A stretch of DNA of 15,649 nucleotides, from assembly GCA_959606705.1 (NCBI GenBank), contig CAUHLX010000017.1:1-15649 (forward strand), written 5' to 3'. Position 1 is the stretch's first letter, and each line of letters starts with the position of its first letter. The position numbers were made by a program, and so were the translations under genes. Shown here piece after piece: positions 6,867 to 13,791 of the stretch. This DNA comes from an uncultured Bacillota bacterium. GTDB taxonomy: Bacteria; Bacillota; Clostridia; Peptostreptococcales; Anaerovoracaceae. The notes below the pieces were generated by a model. The model ran no database searches. It had not been told where the DNA came from and saw only the letters and a program-made list of their open reading frames with translations.

Positions 6867-7607
6867 TTATGCTTCTGCCGGAGCTTCCTCAGCGACGGGA
6901 GCCGCCTCGGTCTCGTCGAAGGACTCGCCCTGCTTGCCTTCGATTACGGCGTCCGCCATCTTTCCGGTGATCAGCTTGACTGCGCGAATGGCGTCGTCAT
7001 TGGCCGGGATGATGTAATCCACGTCGTCGGGATCACAGTTGGTATCCACAATACCGACTACCGGGATATTCAGAATCCGGGCTTCTTTGATCGCAATTCT
7101 TTCTTTCTTGGGATCCACTACGAAAATAGCCGCGGGCATTCCCTTCATATCTTTGATTCCGCCCAGATACTTTTCTAATTTTTCTTCTTCCATCTTGATC
7201 TTGGTGACTTCCTTCTTGGTCAGCTTCTCGAAGGTGCCGTCCTCTTCCATTCTCTTGATGTCGTTCAGTCTCTTGATCCGCAGGGAAATGGTCTTGTAAT
7301 TGGTCAGCATGCCGCCCAGCCATCTCTCGTTTACGAAGAACTGTCCACAGCGGGTCGCCTCGTCGCGAATCGCGCCCTGAGCCTGCTTTTTCGTACCTAC
7401 GAACAGGATCGGACGGCCGCTCTCGGAAACTTCCTTCATGAAGTTATACGCTTCGTCGATCTTCTTCACGGTTTTCTGCAGGTCGATGATGTAAATTCCG
7501 TTGCGTTCGGTGAAGATGTAGGGAGCCATCTTAGGGTTCCATCTTCTGGTCTGATGTCCGAAATGAACGCCTGCTTCCAGTAACTGCTTCATTGAAATCA
7601 CTGCCAT
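6867..7607 (-). CDS. rpsB: 30S ribosomal protein S2
   Basis: Small-subunit protein S2 (246 residues), needed for S1 binding and late 30S assembly. The sequence shows the family start MKQLLEAGVHFGHQTRRWNPKM (6-27), GTKKQAQ (71-77), FVNERWLGGMLTNYKTI (90-106) and the IPVVGIVDTNCDP/IPANDDAIRA blocks (190-219). An acidic, Ala-rich tail follows (about 229-246). The start is the ATG at 7607, with an AGGAGG site 9 nt upstream. It is the first gene of the rpsB-tsf operon, preceded by a good promoter (7761-7789) and a structured leader that may allow feedback control. Identity certain. Confidence 0.98.
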   Translation of the reverse strand: MAVISMKQLLEAGVHFGHQTRRWNPKMAPYIFTERNGIYIIDLQKTVKKIDEAYNFMKEVSESGRPILFVGTKKQAQGAIRDEATRCGQFFVNERWLGGMLTNYKTISLRIKRLNDIKRMEEDGTFEKLTKKEVTKIKMEEEKLEKYLGGIKDMKGMPAAIFVVDPKKERIAIKEARILNIPVVGIVDTNCDPDDVDYIIPANDDAIRAVKLITGKMADAVIEGKQGESFDETEAAPVAEEAPAEA

Positions 7608-7754
7608 AATTCTTTACCTCCTGGTTTTGAACTCCTCCACTCGGCCTTTTTTGAAAACGACCTTGCCCGAGCCTTTCGACAGGCTCCGCAGGGCACCGGT
7701 TTTCCACGGCCGAATGTGTGAAATGAAAAATTTAGAGTGTGTTACAGCACACCC
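7608..7754 (-). promoter_or_regulatory. Structured 5' leader of rpsB
   Basis: The predicted transcript begins near 7754 with GGGTGTG-CTGTAA-CACACTC, a 7-bp hairpin with one wobble. Further on, GCCC...GAGCCT-GTCGAA-AGGCTC-GGGC (7694-7665) forms a bulged stem. CGGCC and GGCCG can close a longer stem around it (about 7702 to 7652). AGGAGG follows after a short linker. Autogenous control of rpsB by S2 is known in E. coli. I know of no established family matching this leader, so regulation here is inference. Confidence 0.5.
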
Positions 7755-7760
7755 TTGACA

Positions 7761-7789
7761 ACTATACTATAATTATTTCCAAAAATCAA
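7761..7789 (-). promoter_or_regulatory. Promoter of the rpsB-tsf operon
   Basis: On the minus strand, TTGATT (7789-7784), a 17-nt spacer and TATAGT (7766-7761) form a strong sigma-A promoter. It starts just 9 nt after the stop codon of the LytTR gene. The leader would be about 147 nt. Confidence 0.7.
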
Positions 7790-7798
7790 GAAAAACTA

Positions 7799-8509
7799 TC
7801 ATATTTTCGAATGCAAATAGTCCAAATAATATTCCCGAGCTTGATGATAGCGGCTCTGACTGATGATTAGACTCTGACCGTTCTCCAGATAAAACCGTTT
7901 CTGCTCCAGCCTCACCACCTTGTCCAAATTGACGATATAGCTTTGGTGGCACTGATAAAAAGAGCTGGTCAAATACCCTTCCAAATCTTGAAACGTTCCG
8001 TAACAGACCACCTCGCCGGATTCCAAATAAAGGTGGATCTGTCGAAGCTCCTTTTCCAGATAGAAAATTTCTTTGTGGAACACCTGATACGTTCCATTCC
8101 TCGTTTTCACGGGAAACGAAAGCTCCTCGCGATTTTGCCGTCTCTCCAACGCCGTAAAAAACGCCCGGCGAAGCGCGGCGCGTTTCACCGGTTTTATAAG
8201 AATACTGTCATGTTCCACCTGACTCTCGATCTGAAATCGCTGGCGTTGATTGATCAGCAGGACTTTGCCCGCTCGAGGAACGATCCGCGCCAGCTCCCCC
8301 ATGGCTTCCAAATCTTCCCGCCGTCCTTGAGACAAGCTGAAAAACACCAGATCTCCTTCCCGCGAATGCCTTCTGGCATGTTCCAGCAGACAGGTCCGGC
8401 CGCAAAACAGCTTGACCGTACAGCTGTGAAACCACGGTTCACAGCGAATCAAGCTTCCCATCCGCTCCAATTCCTCCCGATCCTCGTCGAAAATCCATAC
8501 CATGACCAC
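7799..8509 (-). CDS. LytTR-domain response regulator with degenerate receiver
   Basis: A 236-residue AgrA/LytR-like transcriptional regulator. Residues 1-120 resemble a CheY-like receiver: acidic pocket D8-E9-D10 and a conserved LIKPV (105-108 region, K106) near its end. The phosphoacceptor site reads LVFFSLSQG (54-62), with Ser58 where LVFLDI would place Asp. Residues 131-232 are a LytTR DNA-binding domain (EIFYLEKELRQIHLYLESGE, FYQCHQSYIVNLDKVV, LIISQSRY). The GTG at 8509 is chosen because AAAGGAGG ends 9 nt before it. The ATG at 8503 would be 15 nt away, and the ATG at 8513 is out of frame. No histidine kinase is adjacent. It probably binds direct repeats near its targets without canonical phosphorylation. 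Domain call confident; targets unknown. Confidence 0.88.
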   Translation of the reverse strand: MVMVWIFDEDREELERMGSLIRCEPWFHSCTVKLFCGRTCLLEHARRHSREGDLVFFSLSQGRREDLEAMGELARIVPRAGKVLLINQRQRFQIESQVEHDSILIKPVKRAALRRAFFTALERRQNREELSFPVKTRNGTYQVFHKEIFYLEKELRQIHLYLESGEVVCYGTFQDLEGYLTSSFYQCHQSYIVNLDKVVRLEQKRFYLENGQSLIISQSRYHQAREYYLDYLHSKI

Positions 8510-8550
8510 TCATTTCCGCCTCCTTTGAGGGGCGTCACACGCACCCTGCA

Positions 8551-8578
8551 TATATATAGACGGAAATGACCCCCGCAA
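8551..8578 (-). promoter_or_regulatory. Promoter for the LytTR regulator gene
   Basis: On the minus strand, TTGCGG (8578-8573), a 16-nt spacer and TATATA (8556-8551) lie about 40 nt before the GTG start. The run of alternating TA makes the exact -10 register uncertain. Confidence 0.45.
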
Positions 8579-8585
8579 AAATTGC

Positions 8586-8622
8586 AAAAGCAGAGCTTTT
8601 ACCCATTAAAAACTCTGCTTTT
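8586..8622 (-). terminator. Terminator overlapping the end of tcdA
   Basis: AAAAGCAGAG (8586-8595) pairs perfectly over 10 bp with CTCTGCTTTT (8613-8622), with an inner TTTT/AAAA pairing. The tcdA stop codon (8606-8608) lies in the loop. On the minus strand the stem ends in TTTT then GCAATTTTT, so it probably ends the importer-tcdA transcript before the LytTR promoter. Confidence 0.7.
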
Positions 8623-9322
8623 CTTTCGTTTCGATCAAGTCCCCGATCACCTCTCCCGCAATGAGCAGTCCGGCGGACGCCGGTACGAAGGAAATGCTGG
8701 CGGGAGAACGTTCCCTTCCCACCGCTTCCGCTCTGGCGGGCGGTTCGGGAGAAAACAGCACCTTCACCTCTTTGATTCCCAGTTTCTCCAGACGCTTTCT
8801 CATGCTTCTGGCCAGCGGACAGGTGTGGGTTTGGCGAATATCCGCGATCCGAAATTGCCCGGGATCTCGTTTGTTGCCGGTTCCCATGGAAGAGATGACC
8901 GGAGTTCCCGCCGCTTTCGAACGTGCAATGATCAGCAGCTTGGCCGGAACGTCATCCACCGCGTCCACCACGTAATCACAGGCGGCAAAGGGATAGCGGT
9001 CCGCCGTCTCCTCACAGACCCGTTCCACTTTGACCTCCACCTCAATCTCCGGATTGATGTCCTTGATCCGTTCCGCCATGACCACCGCCTTCTCCCGGCC
9101 CAAGGTACTGTGAAGCGCGATGATCTGCCGGTTGATATTTGTCAGGTCCACCCGGTCAAAGTCCACCAAATAGAGCGATCCCACTCCCGCTCTGGCCAGG
9201 GCTTCCGCCACGAATCCGCCTACGCCGCCTACGCCGAACAGCAGGACGCGGCTGCCTCTGATCCGCGCCAGGGCCGACTCCCCAAGCAGCATCCGTGTCC
9301 GGTCATATACCGTTTCATTCAT
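8606..9322 (-). CDS. tcdA: tRNA threonylcarbamoyladenosine dehydratase
   Basis: E1-like (ThiF/MoeB fold) enzyme of the TcdA/CsdL group. It uses ATP to cyclise t6A to ct6A at position 37 of tRNAs reading ANN codons. The 238 residues show the adenylation motif GVGGVGG (30-36), the acidic strand end LVDFD (52-56), TNINRQ (61-66), AVDDVPAK (121-128) and the family-typical TCPLARSMRKRL (168-179). The start is the ATG at 9322 (MNETVYDRTR). An in-frame extension to 9460 overlaps the ATPase gene and is not conserved-looking. The ATPase stop ends at 9327, only 4 nt upstream, and no strong ribosome site is visible, so translation is probably coupled. Slightly shorter than E. coli TcdA (268). ThiF or HesA paralogues are the alternatives, but the CPLA(x)SMRKRL block favours TcdA. 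Confidence 0.92.
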   Translation of the reverse strand: MNETVYDRTRMLLGESALARIRGSRVLLFGVGGVGGFVAEALARAGVGSLYLVDFDRVDLTNINRQIIALHSTLGREKAVVMAERIKDINPEIEVEVKVERVCEETADRYPFAACDYVVDAVDDVPAKLLIIARSKAAGTPVISSMGTGNKRDPGQFRIADIRQTHTCPLARSMRKRLEKLGIKEVKVLFSPEPPARAEAVGRERSPASISFVPASAGLLIAGEVIGDLIETKEKQSF

Positions 9323-9326
9323 GTTC

Positions 9327-10100
9327 TCACGACCATTCCTGCTCCGGCCGATTGAGAAACTCCCGGAGTCTGGGCAGCTCCGGCCGATCGAAAATCTCCT
9401 CGGGGCTTCCCTCCGCCGCCACGACTCCCGCATCCATAAACAGCACCCGGTCGGAAACATCGTGGGCGAATTTCATCTCGTGGGTGACCACGATCATCGT
9501 CATTCGTTCGTCCGCCAGCTGTTTCATCACCGCCAGCACCCCTCCGATCAATTCGGGGTCCAAAGCCGAGGTAGGCTCATCAAAGAGCATGATGTCCGGT
9601 TCCATGGCCAAGGCTCTGGCAATCGCCACCCGCTGCTTCTGTCCTCCTGACAGCTCGCCGGGATAGGCGTTCTGCTTCTCTCCCAGGCCCACCTTCTCCA
9701 GAAGGTTTTCCGCGATCCGCTTCGCCTGATCCTTCGGCTGTTTTTTTACCATCACCGGAGCCTCGATCATGTTCTCCATCACCGACAGATGCGGAAAGAG
9801 ATTGAAATTTTGAAACACCATGCCGATCCGCCTGGTAATGGTCAGTATTTTTTGGTTGTCCGGATAGATGGCTTTTCCGCTCTGCGGGTCCGCCTGCGCG
9901 ATATACTCCCCCTCGAAGCTGATGCTTCCACGATCCGCGCGTTCCAAGCCGTTGAGACAGCGCAGCAAAGTGCTTTTCCCGGAACCGGAGGATCCGATGA
10001 TGGAAATCACCTCACCTTTTGAAACGGTAAAATCGATTCCTTTTAAGACCTCCAATTCTCCAAACTGCTTGTGCAGCTGCTCCACCCGTATCATTTCCAT
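9327..10100 (-). CDS. Polar amino acid ABC transporter, ATPase subunit
   Basis: A 257-residue GlnQ/HisP-type nucleotide-binding subunit that drives import through the adjacent permease at the inner face of the membrane. All motifs are present: Walker A GSSGSGKST (36-44), Q-loop Gln97 in FQNFNLFPHLSV, signature LSGGQKQR (150-157), Walker B IMLFDEPTSALD (170-181) and H-loop His207 in VTHEMKFA. The start is the ATG at 10100, with AGGAGG 7 nt upstream. That ribosome site overlaps the permease stop codon (TAGGAGGG), indicating coupling. An upstream extension to 10181 lies inside the permease gene. The insert IYPDNQKIL (79-87) before the Q-loop is usual for this subfamily. The exact amino acid cannot be read from the ATPase. 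Confidence 0.96.
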   Translation of the reverse strand: MEMIRVEQLHKQFGELEVLKGIDFTVSKGEVISIIGSSGSGKSTLLRCLNGLERADRGSISFEGEYIAQADPQSGKAIYPDNQKILTITRRIGMVFQNFNLFPHLSVMENMIEAPVMVKKQPKDQAKRIAENLLEKVGLGEKQNAYPGELSGGQKQRVAIARALAMEPDIMLFDEPTSALDPELIGGVLAVMKQLADERMTMIVVTHEMKFAHDVSDRVLFMDAGVVAAEGSPEEIFDRPELPRLREFLNRPEQEWS

Positions 10101-10111
10101 GGTTGTCCCTC

Positions 10112-10774
10112 CTAATTTCCATAATAAGCGTAGCGCTTTTCCAGTGTACGGAACACCGTGATGATGAGAAACGTCATGCACAGGTAAATCGCCGCGGCTA
10201 CGATGTACGCGGAAGGCTCCGCGTGAGTGGCGGCCATGGCGTTGGCGTTTTTCATGATTTCCGGAAGAGAGAGCACGGAGCAGAGAGCCGTGTCCTTGAT
10301 CAGCGTCACGGACTCATTGCCCACCGGCGGCAGCACCACCTTGATGGCCTGGGGAAGAATGATCCGCTTCATGGTCAGGCCCTTGCCCATTCCCAAGGCT
10401 TTAGCCGCCTCATACTGCCCTTTTTCAATGGACTGGATTCCCGCCCGAAAAATCTCCGTGAAATAGGCGGTGTAATTGATGACAAAGGTGAGGCAGGAAA
10501 CGGGCAGCGCGTTTAAAGTAATGCCGAAGCTGGGCAGTACGAAATAGAAAAAGTACAGCTGCAGCATCAGCGGCGTTCCCCGGAACACCCACGTATAAAA
10601 AGAAAGAAGCCAATTCAGAGGTTTGAATTTCGAAAGCTTGCCAATGGCGCAGAGCACCCCCAGCGGCAGAGCGCATACGATGGTGACCGCGTACACGATC
10701 AGCGCATTCCCCGCCCCGGAGAAAATAAATCGACCGATGGTCATTAAATGTTCAGGATTAAGATTTAACTGCAA
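10112..10774 (-). CDS. Polar amino acid ABC transporter, permease subunit
   Basis: A HisM/GlnP-type inner-membrane permease of 220 residues. Hydrophobic spans lie near 20-45, 54-82, 90-110 and 188-208. The ATPase-docking EAA loop is EAAKALGMGKGLTMKRIILPQA (122-143). RGTPLMLQL (65-73) and NYTAYFTEIFRAGIQSI (100-116) are typical of the family. The start is inferred as the TTG at 10774, with GGGAGG 7 nt before it. A TTG at 10792 precedes the ribosome site, and an ATG at 10744 would lose the periplasm-facing N-terminus. As the only permease gene in the operon, it would act as a homodimer. It lies 90 nt downstream of the binding-protein gene, with a stem-loop in between, and 11 nt upstream of the ATPase gene. 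Confidence 0.95.
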   Translation of the reverse strand: MQLNLNPEHLMTIGRFIFSGAGNALIVYAVTIVCALPLGVLCAIGKLSKFKPLNWLLSFYTWVFRGTPLMLQLYFFYFVLPSFGITLNALPVSCLTFVINYTAYFTEIFRAGIQSIEKGQYEAAKALGMGKGLTMKRIILPQAIKVVLPPVGNESVTLIKDTALCSVLSLPEIMKNANAMAATHAEPSAYIVAAAIYLCMTFLIITVFRTLEKRYAYYGN

Positions 10775-10801
10775 TGATATCCCTCCCTGCAAACGCTAAA
10801 G

Positions 10802-10829
10802 GGGGCCTCTGCCCTGCGGCAAAAGCCCC
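10802..10829 (-). other. Stem-loop between binding-protein and permease genes
   Basis: On the minus strand, GGGGCTTTTGCC-GCAG-GGCAGAGGCCCC forms a 12-bp stem with two wobbles and a 4-nt loop. Only TTT follows on the minus strand, so it is more likely an mRNA-stabilising or partial-termination element than a full terminator. This would favour excess binding protein over permease. On the plus strand it is followed by ATTTTT, but no plus gene ends here. Confidence 0.6.
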
Positions 10830-10864
10830 GATTTTTCCGTTCGTTCTTTTCTTAGCGGGACCGC

Positions 10865-11743
10865 TTAAAGTTCTTCGTCGGTCAGCTTAGGTACGTCACG
10901 AATCACGATGTTGGAACCAAACCACTTGCCGGAAAGCTTGTCGAGTGTTCCATCCTCCGCCATTTCGTCCAGTGCTTGATCGATGGCTTCCCGAAGCGCC
11001 ACGCCGTCCTTGCGGCAGCCGATGCCGTAGTATTCGCTTCCCATGTCTTCCGCCAGCACGCGGTATACTCCCGGTGTTTGATTCATGACGTAATCGATGA
11101 CTACGTTGTCGATCACCACCGCTTCCACACGGCCATTCTGCAAATCCATCAAAGCCGGCAGATACTGCGCGTAAGTGTTGACCGCGGAAACGGAGTTGGC
11201 AAACTCCTCGTCCCCCTGGATCGCGTCCAGACCGGAGCTGTCTTCCTGAGCGGCGACCACCTTGCCGGCCAAATCCGCCTTCGTCATCACCGCGGAATCC
11301 TTGAGAACCACGATGACCTGCTTGTTATTGAGATAAGGCTTGGTGAATTCCACCTGCCCGTTCCGATCCTTGTTGATGGTGTAACCGTTCCAGATTACGT
11401 CGATCTTGCCGCTGTTCAGCGACATTTCCTTGCTGGGCCAATCGATGGCTTTGACCTCCGCCTTTACGCCCATCTTTTCCGCCACAGCCTTAGCCAGCTC
11501 GATATCGAAGCCGGTGATCTCGTCGTTATCCCCCACAAAGCCCATCGGGGGGAACCCGTCGTCGCAGCCCACGACCAGCGTTCCTTTCGCCTGTACGTCG
11601 GTCAGGGAGGTGTCCTCGCTGCTGACCTGATTCTGATCGCCGCCGTCATCCTTTCCTTTGTCTCCGCAGCCTGCCGCCAGTACACCCAGAACCAGCATCA
11701 GGCACAAAAGCAAACTGATCTTCCGATATGTTCCGTTCTTCAT
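10865..11743 (-). CDS. Amino acid ABC transporter substrate-binding lipoprotein
   Basis: A family 3 (polar amino acid type) solute-binding protein of 292 residues, tethered outside the membrane to feed the permease encoded next. An N-terminal signal (KISLLLCLMLVLGVL) ends in the lipobox LAAGC, with Cys26 as the lipidated residue. An Asp/Gly/Gln/Ser linker follows. The mature domain shows GTLVVGCDDGFPPMGF (54-69), GFDIELAKAVAEKMG (77-91), SGKIDVIWNGYTIN (110-123) and VEFTKPYL (130-137), the usual pattern for amino acid binders. The second of two consecutive ATG codons (11743) is preferred because AGGAGG is 6 nt before it; it is 3 nt before the first (11746). First gene of the importer-tcdA operon with its own promoter. 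Ligand not determinable: cystine, arginine, glutamine or histidine types are all possible. Confidence 0.95.
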   Translation of the reverse strand: MKNGTYRKISLLLCLMLVLGVLAAGCGDKGKDDGGDQNQVSSEDTSLTDVQAKGTLVVGCDDGFPPMGFVGDNDEITGFDIELAKAVAEKMGVKAEVKAIDWPSKEMSLNSGKIDVIWNGYTINKDRNGQVEFTKPYLNNKQVIVVLKDSAVMTKADLAGKVVAAQEDSSGLDAIQGDEEFANSVSAVNTYAQYLPALMDLQNGRVEAVVIDNVVIDYVMNQTPGVYRVLAEDMGSEYYGIGCRKDGVALREAIDQALDEMAEDGTLDKLSGKWFGSNIVIRDVPKLTDEEL

Positions 11744-11811
11744 CATTCTCCTCCTCTTTGATCCTTCGTTTCTTTGTCGTCTCCCCCAAAGGGGAACGAT
11801 CCCGTACGCTT

Positions 11812-11840
11812 ATTATACTTTACCATGCTAAATTTGTACA
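11812..11840 (-). promoter_or_regulatory. Promoter of the amino acid importer operon
   Basis: On the minus strand, TGTACA (11840-11835), a 17-nt spacer and TATAAT (11817-11812) lie about 60 nt upstream of the binding-protein start. The leader contains a bulged hairpin of TCGTTCCCC with GGGGAGACGA (about 11778-11800) just before the ribosome site. I see no T-box or known riboswitch core. Confidence 0.6.
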
Positions 11841-11860
11841 GCGATAAATGCTCCGGGCAG

Positions 11861-11902
11861 AAAAAAATAACGTCGGGGAAACCCGTCAAGGACGGTTTTC
11901 CC
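11861..11902 (-). terminator. Intrinsic terminator after rpoZ
   Basis: On the minus strand, GGGAAAACCGTC (11902-11891), loop CTT and GACGGGTTTCCC (11887-11876) form a 12-bp stem with one mismatch. CGACG and then TTATTTTTTT (to 11861) follow. It lies about 30 nt past the rpoZ stop and ends the gmk-rpoZ transcript. Confidence 0.8.
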
Positions 11903-11930
11903 AGGCGCATCCTCCCGGAGAGCTCCCTTG

Positions 11931-12155
11931 CTACTGCTTCCCGTCTACGTCTTCCACTTCTTCCACGCGCTGATAGGTAATCAGTTCTTCCGCAATTTCG
12001 TTGGCCGCTACGGACACCGGCTTTTCCGTCTCTACCGCAGTCAGCTTCGGTTTGCCGTCGATCAGATCCCTGGCTCTCTTGGCCGCCAGGCTCACCAATG
12101 TGTAACGGCTGTCCGCCTTGGTTTTAATCACGTTTATGGATGGATATAACAGCAT
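11931..12155 (-). CDS. rpoZ: DNA-directed RNA polymerase omega subunit
   Basis: Omega subunit of RNA polymerase, 74 residues. It binds the beta-prime subunit and aids its folding and assembly. Family features are the MLLYPSIN start (12155), the central SRYTLVSLAAKRARDLIDG helix (16-34) that carries the conserved A-KRAR block, and PVSVAANEIAEEL (46-58). The ATG directly follows the gmk stop (TAAATG), and the AGGAGG site lies within the last gmk codons, so the two are translationally coupled. Length is typical for Bacillota. The usual downstream partner coaBC is not present; a terminator and the importer operon follow instead. Confidence 0.95.
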   Translation of the reverse strand: MLLYPSINVIKTKADSRYTLVSLAAKRARDLIDGKPKLTAVETEKPVSVAANEIAEELITYQRVEEVEDVDGKQ

Positions 12156-12764
12156 TTAAACTTCCTCCTTGTATTTTTCGATTAGGGTGTAAATGTCTTC
12201 GGAGACCTTGGAATGCTCGGCGATCATAATGGAGGATACCCGACAGACCGCTTCTTCCACTTCTCCGTTTACCACACAGTAATCATACTTATCGATATAA
12301 GATACTTCCTGAAGGGCCGCTCCCATGCGCACGTTGATGGCTTCCTCCGTCTCCGATCCCCGGCCGGTGATCCGTTTGCGCAGCTCCGCCATGGACGGGG
12401 GCAGGATAAAAATAAACACTCCGTGGGGATAGGCTTCCTTTACTTTTAACGCACCCTGGATGTCAATCTCCAGGACCACGTCCCTTCCCTGCTCCAGCTT
12501 TTCACACACCATCTGCTTAGGGGTTCCGTAAAAATTGCCGTAGACCTCGGCATACTCCAGGAAACCGTCCTCTCCGATGGTCCGCAGAAAATCCTCCTTG
12601 GTGGAGAAATAGTAATTGACCCCGTGAATTTCACCCGGTCTGGGACGTCTGGTGGTCATTGAAACCGACAAGTCGATGTCCAGCCGCTCCAGGAGCTTTT
12701 TGCATATCGTTCCTTTTCCAGCCCCGGACGGTCCTGAAACCACAAATAACAGCCCTTTACTCAT
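12156..12764 (-). CDS. gmk: Guanylate kinase
   Basis: Cytosolic kinase converting GMP to GDP with ATP, a step in GTP and (p)ppGpp metabolism. The 202-residue product has the P-loop GPSGAGKGT (11-19), the GMP-binding segment SMTTRRPRPGEIHGVNYYF (35-53), YAEVYGNFYGTP (71-82), LEIDIQGA (98-105) and the lid-region arginines in RKRITGRGSE. The start is the ATG at 12764 (MSKGLLFVVSG), with AGGAT about 6 nt upstream. The in-frame extension to 12842 lacks conservation. A promoter is possible at 12807-12842. In Bacillus remA lies directly upstream of gmk, but here only 114 bp separate it from yicC and no such gene fits. Confidence 0.97.
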   Translation of the reverse strand: MSKGLLFVVSGPSGAGKGTICKKLLERLDIDLSVSMTTRRPRPGEIHGVNYYFSTKEDFLRTIGEDGFLEYAEVYGNFYGTPKQMVCEKLEQGRDVVLEIDIQGALKVKEAYPHGVFIFILPPSMAELRKRITGRGSETEEAINVRMGAALQEVSYIDKYDYCVVNGEVEEAVCRVSSIMIAEHSKVSEDIYTLIEKYKEEV

Positions 12765-12806
12765 GCCAGATCCTTTCTGTTCCCACAAATAACTATCGTC
12801 CCTGTA

Positions 12807-12842
12807 ACTATATAGCATACAGTAAATTTCATTCTGTTTCAA
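12807..12842 (-). promoter_or_regulatory. Possible promoter for gmk-rpoZ
   Basis: On the minus strand, TTGAAA (12842-12837) with a 17-nt spacer to TATGCT (12819-12814) is one reading. TATAGT (12812-12807) without a good -35 is another. The yicC-gmk gap has no convincing terminator, only a weak stem before TTTTTT, so read-through from yicC is also likely. Confidence 0.4.
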
Positions 12843-12878
12843 GTCTTAAAAAAGTAATTTCCCTGCAAGAAAGGCTTG

Positions 12879-13772
12879 TTATTCGATGTTTTGAACCTGT
12901 TCCCGGATCTTTTCAATTTCGCTCTTGATCTCCAATACCAGACCGGTGATCTCCAAGTCGTTGGCTTTGGAACCGATGGTGTTGGCTTCCCGGTTCATTT
13001 CCTGGACCAAAAAATCCAGTTTCTTTCCGTCCGGCTGGTTGCTCTTGCCGATAATGCTGCTCAATTGGAGCATATGGCTGTCCAAACGCACCAGCTCTTC
13101 CGTTACATTGCACTTGTCCGCAAAAATTGCCGCCTCCGTTAGAATCCGTTCCTCCGGCACTTCCACCGTTCCGCCAAGAAGCTCTCGGATCCGTTCCCGA
13201 AGCTTTTCCGTATAATCCTTTACCACCTCCGGCGACCGTTCCTCGATCTGCTTGACCATTCCTCGGATCCATTCGCCCCGCTTTAGAATATCCTCCGCCA
13301 GCTTGGCACCCTCCACGGTCCGCATCTGGTCCAGCTTGACCGCCGCCGCTTCCACGGGAACGGACAAGGCCTTCAAAATTTCTTCCTCGTCCTCCACATC
13401 GGGAACGGACTTCATCACGTCGGGAAGCCCTGCCAGATAGGGAAGACTGATATTTCCCTCCGCTCCGTCGAAGCCAAAGGCTTCCTTTAATTCCTTCAAG
13501 TTTTCGTAATACTGGCGGGCGACCGGCAGATTCAGACGAACATTGACATCGTCCTCCGTGAGGTTTTCCACTTGTATGGACACCTCGATCTTTCCTCTGC
13601 GGGCGATCCCCTTTACGATGGCTTTCAGTTTTTCCTCGGCAAAGGAATAACGCCGAGGCATCTTCACGGTAATATCTCCGTACCGGTGATTCACCGCGCG
13701 GATTTCTACTATAATGTTCCTTTTTCCGTCACTGTATTCGCTTCTTCCGAAACCTGTCATGCTTTTTATCAT
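12879..13772 (-). CDS. yicC: YicC/YloC family endoribonuclease
   Basis: A 297-residue member of the YicC family, now regarded as endoribonucleases. E. coli YicC affects small RNA decay, and the Bacillus homologue is YloC. The N-terminal domain opens with MIKSMTGFGR (1-10) and includes VEIRAVNHRYGDITVKMPRRYSF (23-45), the family hallmark. The C-terminal DUF1732 part includes TEEL-RLDSH (about 220-232) and GKKLDFLVQEMNREANTIGSKAND (about 246-269). The start is the ATG at 13772, with AGAGGTG 5 nt upstream. The extension to 13826 would run through the promoter. It lies 114 bp upstream of gmk, as part of the conserved yicC-(remA)-gmk-rpoZ neighbourhood, with the remA position empty. It has a near-consensus promoter of its own. 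Confidence 0.95.
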   Translation of the reverse strand: MIKSMTGFGRSEYSDGKRNIIVEIRAVNHRYGDITVKMPRRYSFAEEKLKAIVKGIARRGKIEVSIQVENLTEDDVNVRLNLPVARQYYENLKELKEAFGFDGAEGNISLPYLAGLPDVMKSVPDVEDEEEILKALSVPVEAAAVKLDQMRTVEGAKLAEDILKRGEWIRGMVKQIEERSPEVVKDYTEKLRERIRELLGGTVEVPEERILTEAAIFADKCNVTEELVRLDSHMLQLSSIIGKSNQPDGKKLDFLVQEMNREANTIGSKANDLEITGLVLEIKSEIEKIREQVQNIE

Positions 13773-13791
13773 CGCGGCACCTCTTCTTGTC

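Noticed and set aside
7755..7773. Plus-strand promoter TTGACA...TATAAT
   Set aside because: The spacer is only 7 nt, and the same bases make a better minus-strand promoter for rpsB. No plus-strand gene follows.
10976..11761. 261-codon plus-strand open frame opposite the binding-lipoprotein gene
   Set aside because: Shadow of a complete lipoprotein gene; no ribosome site or promoter supports it.
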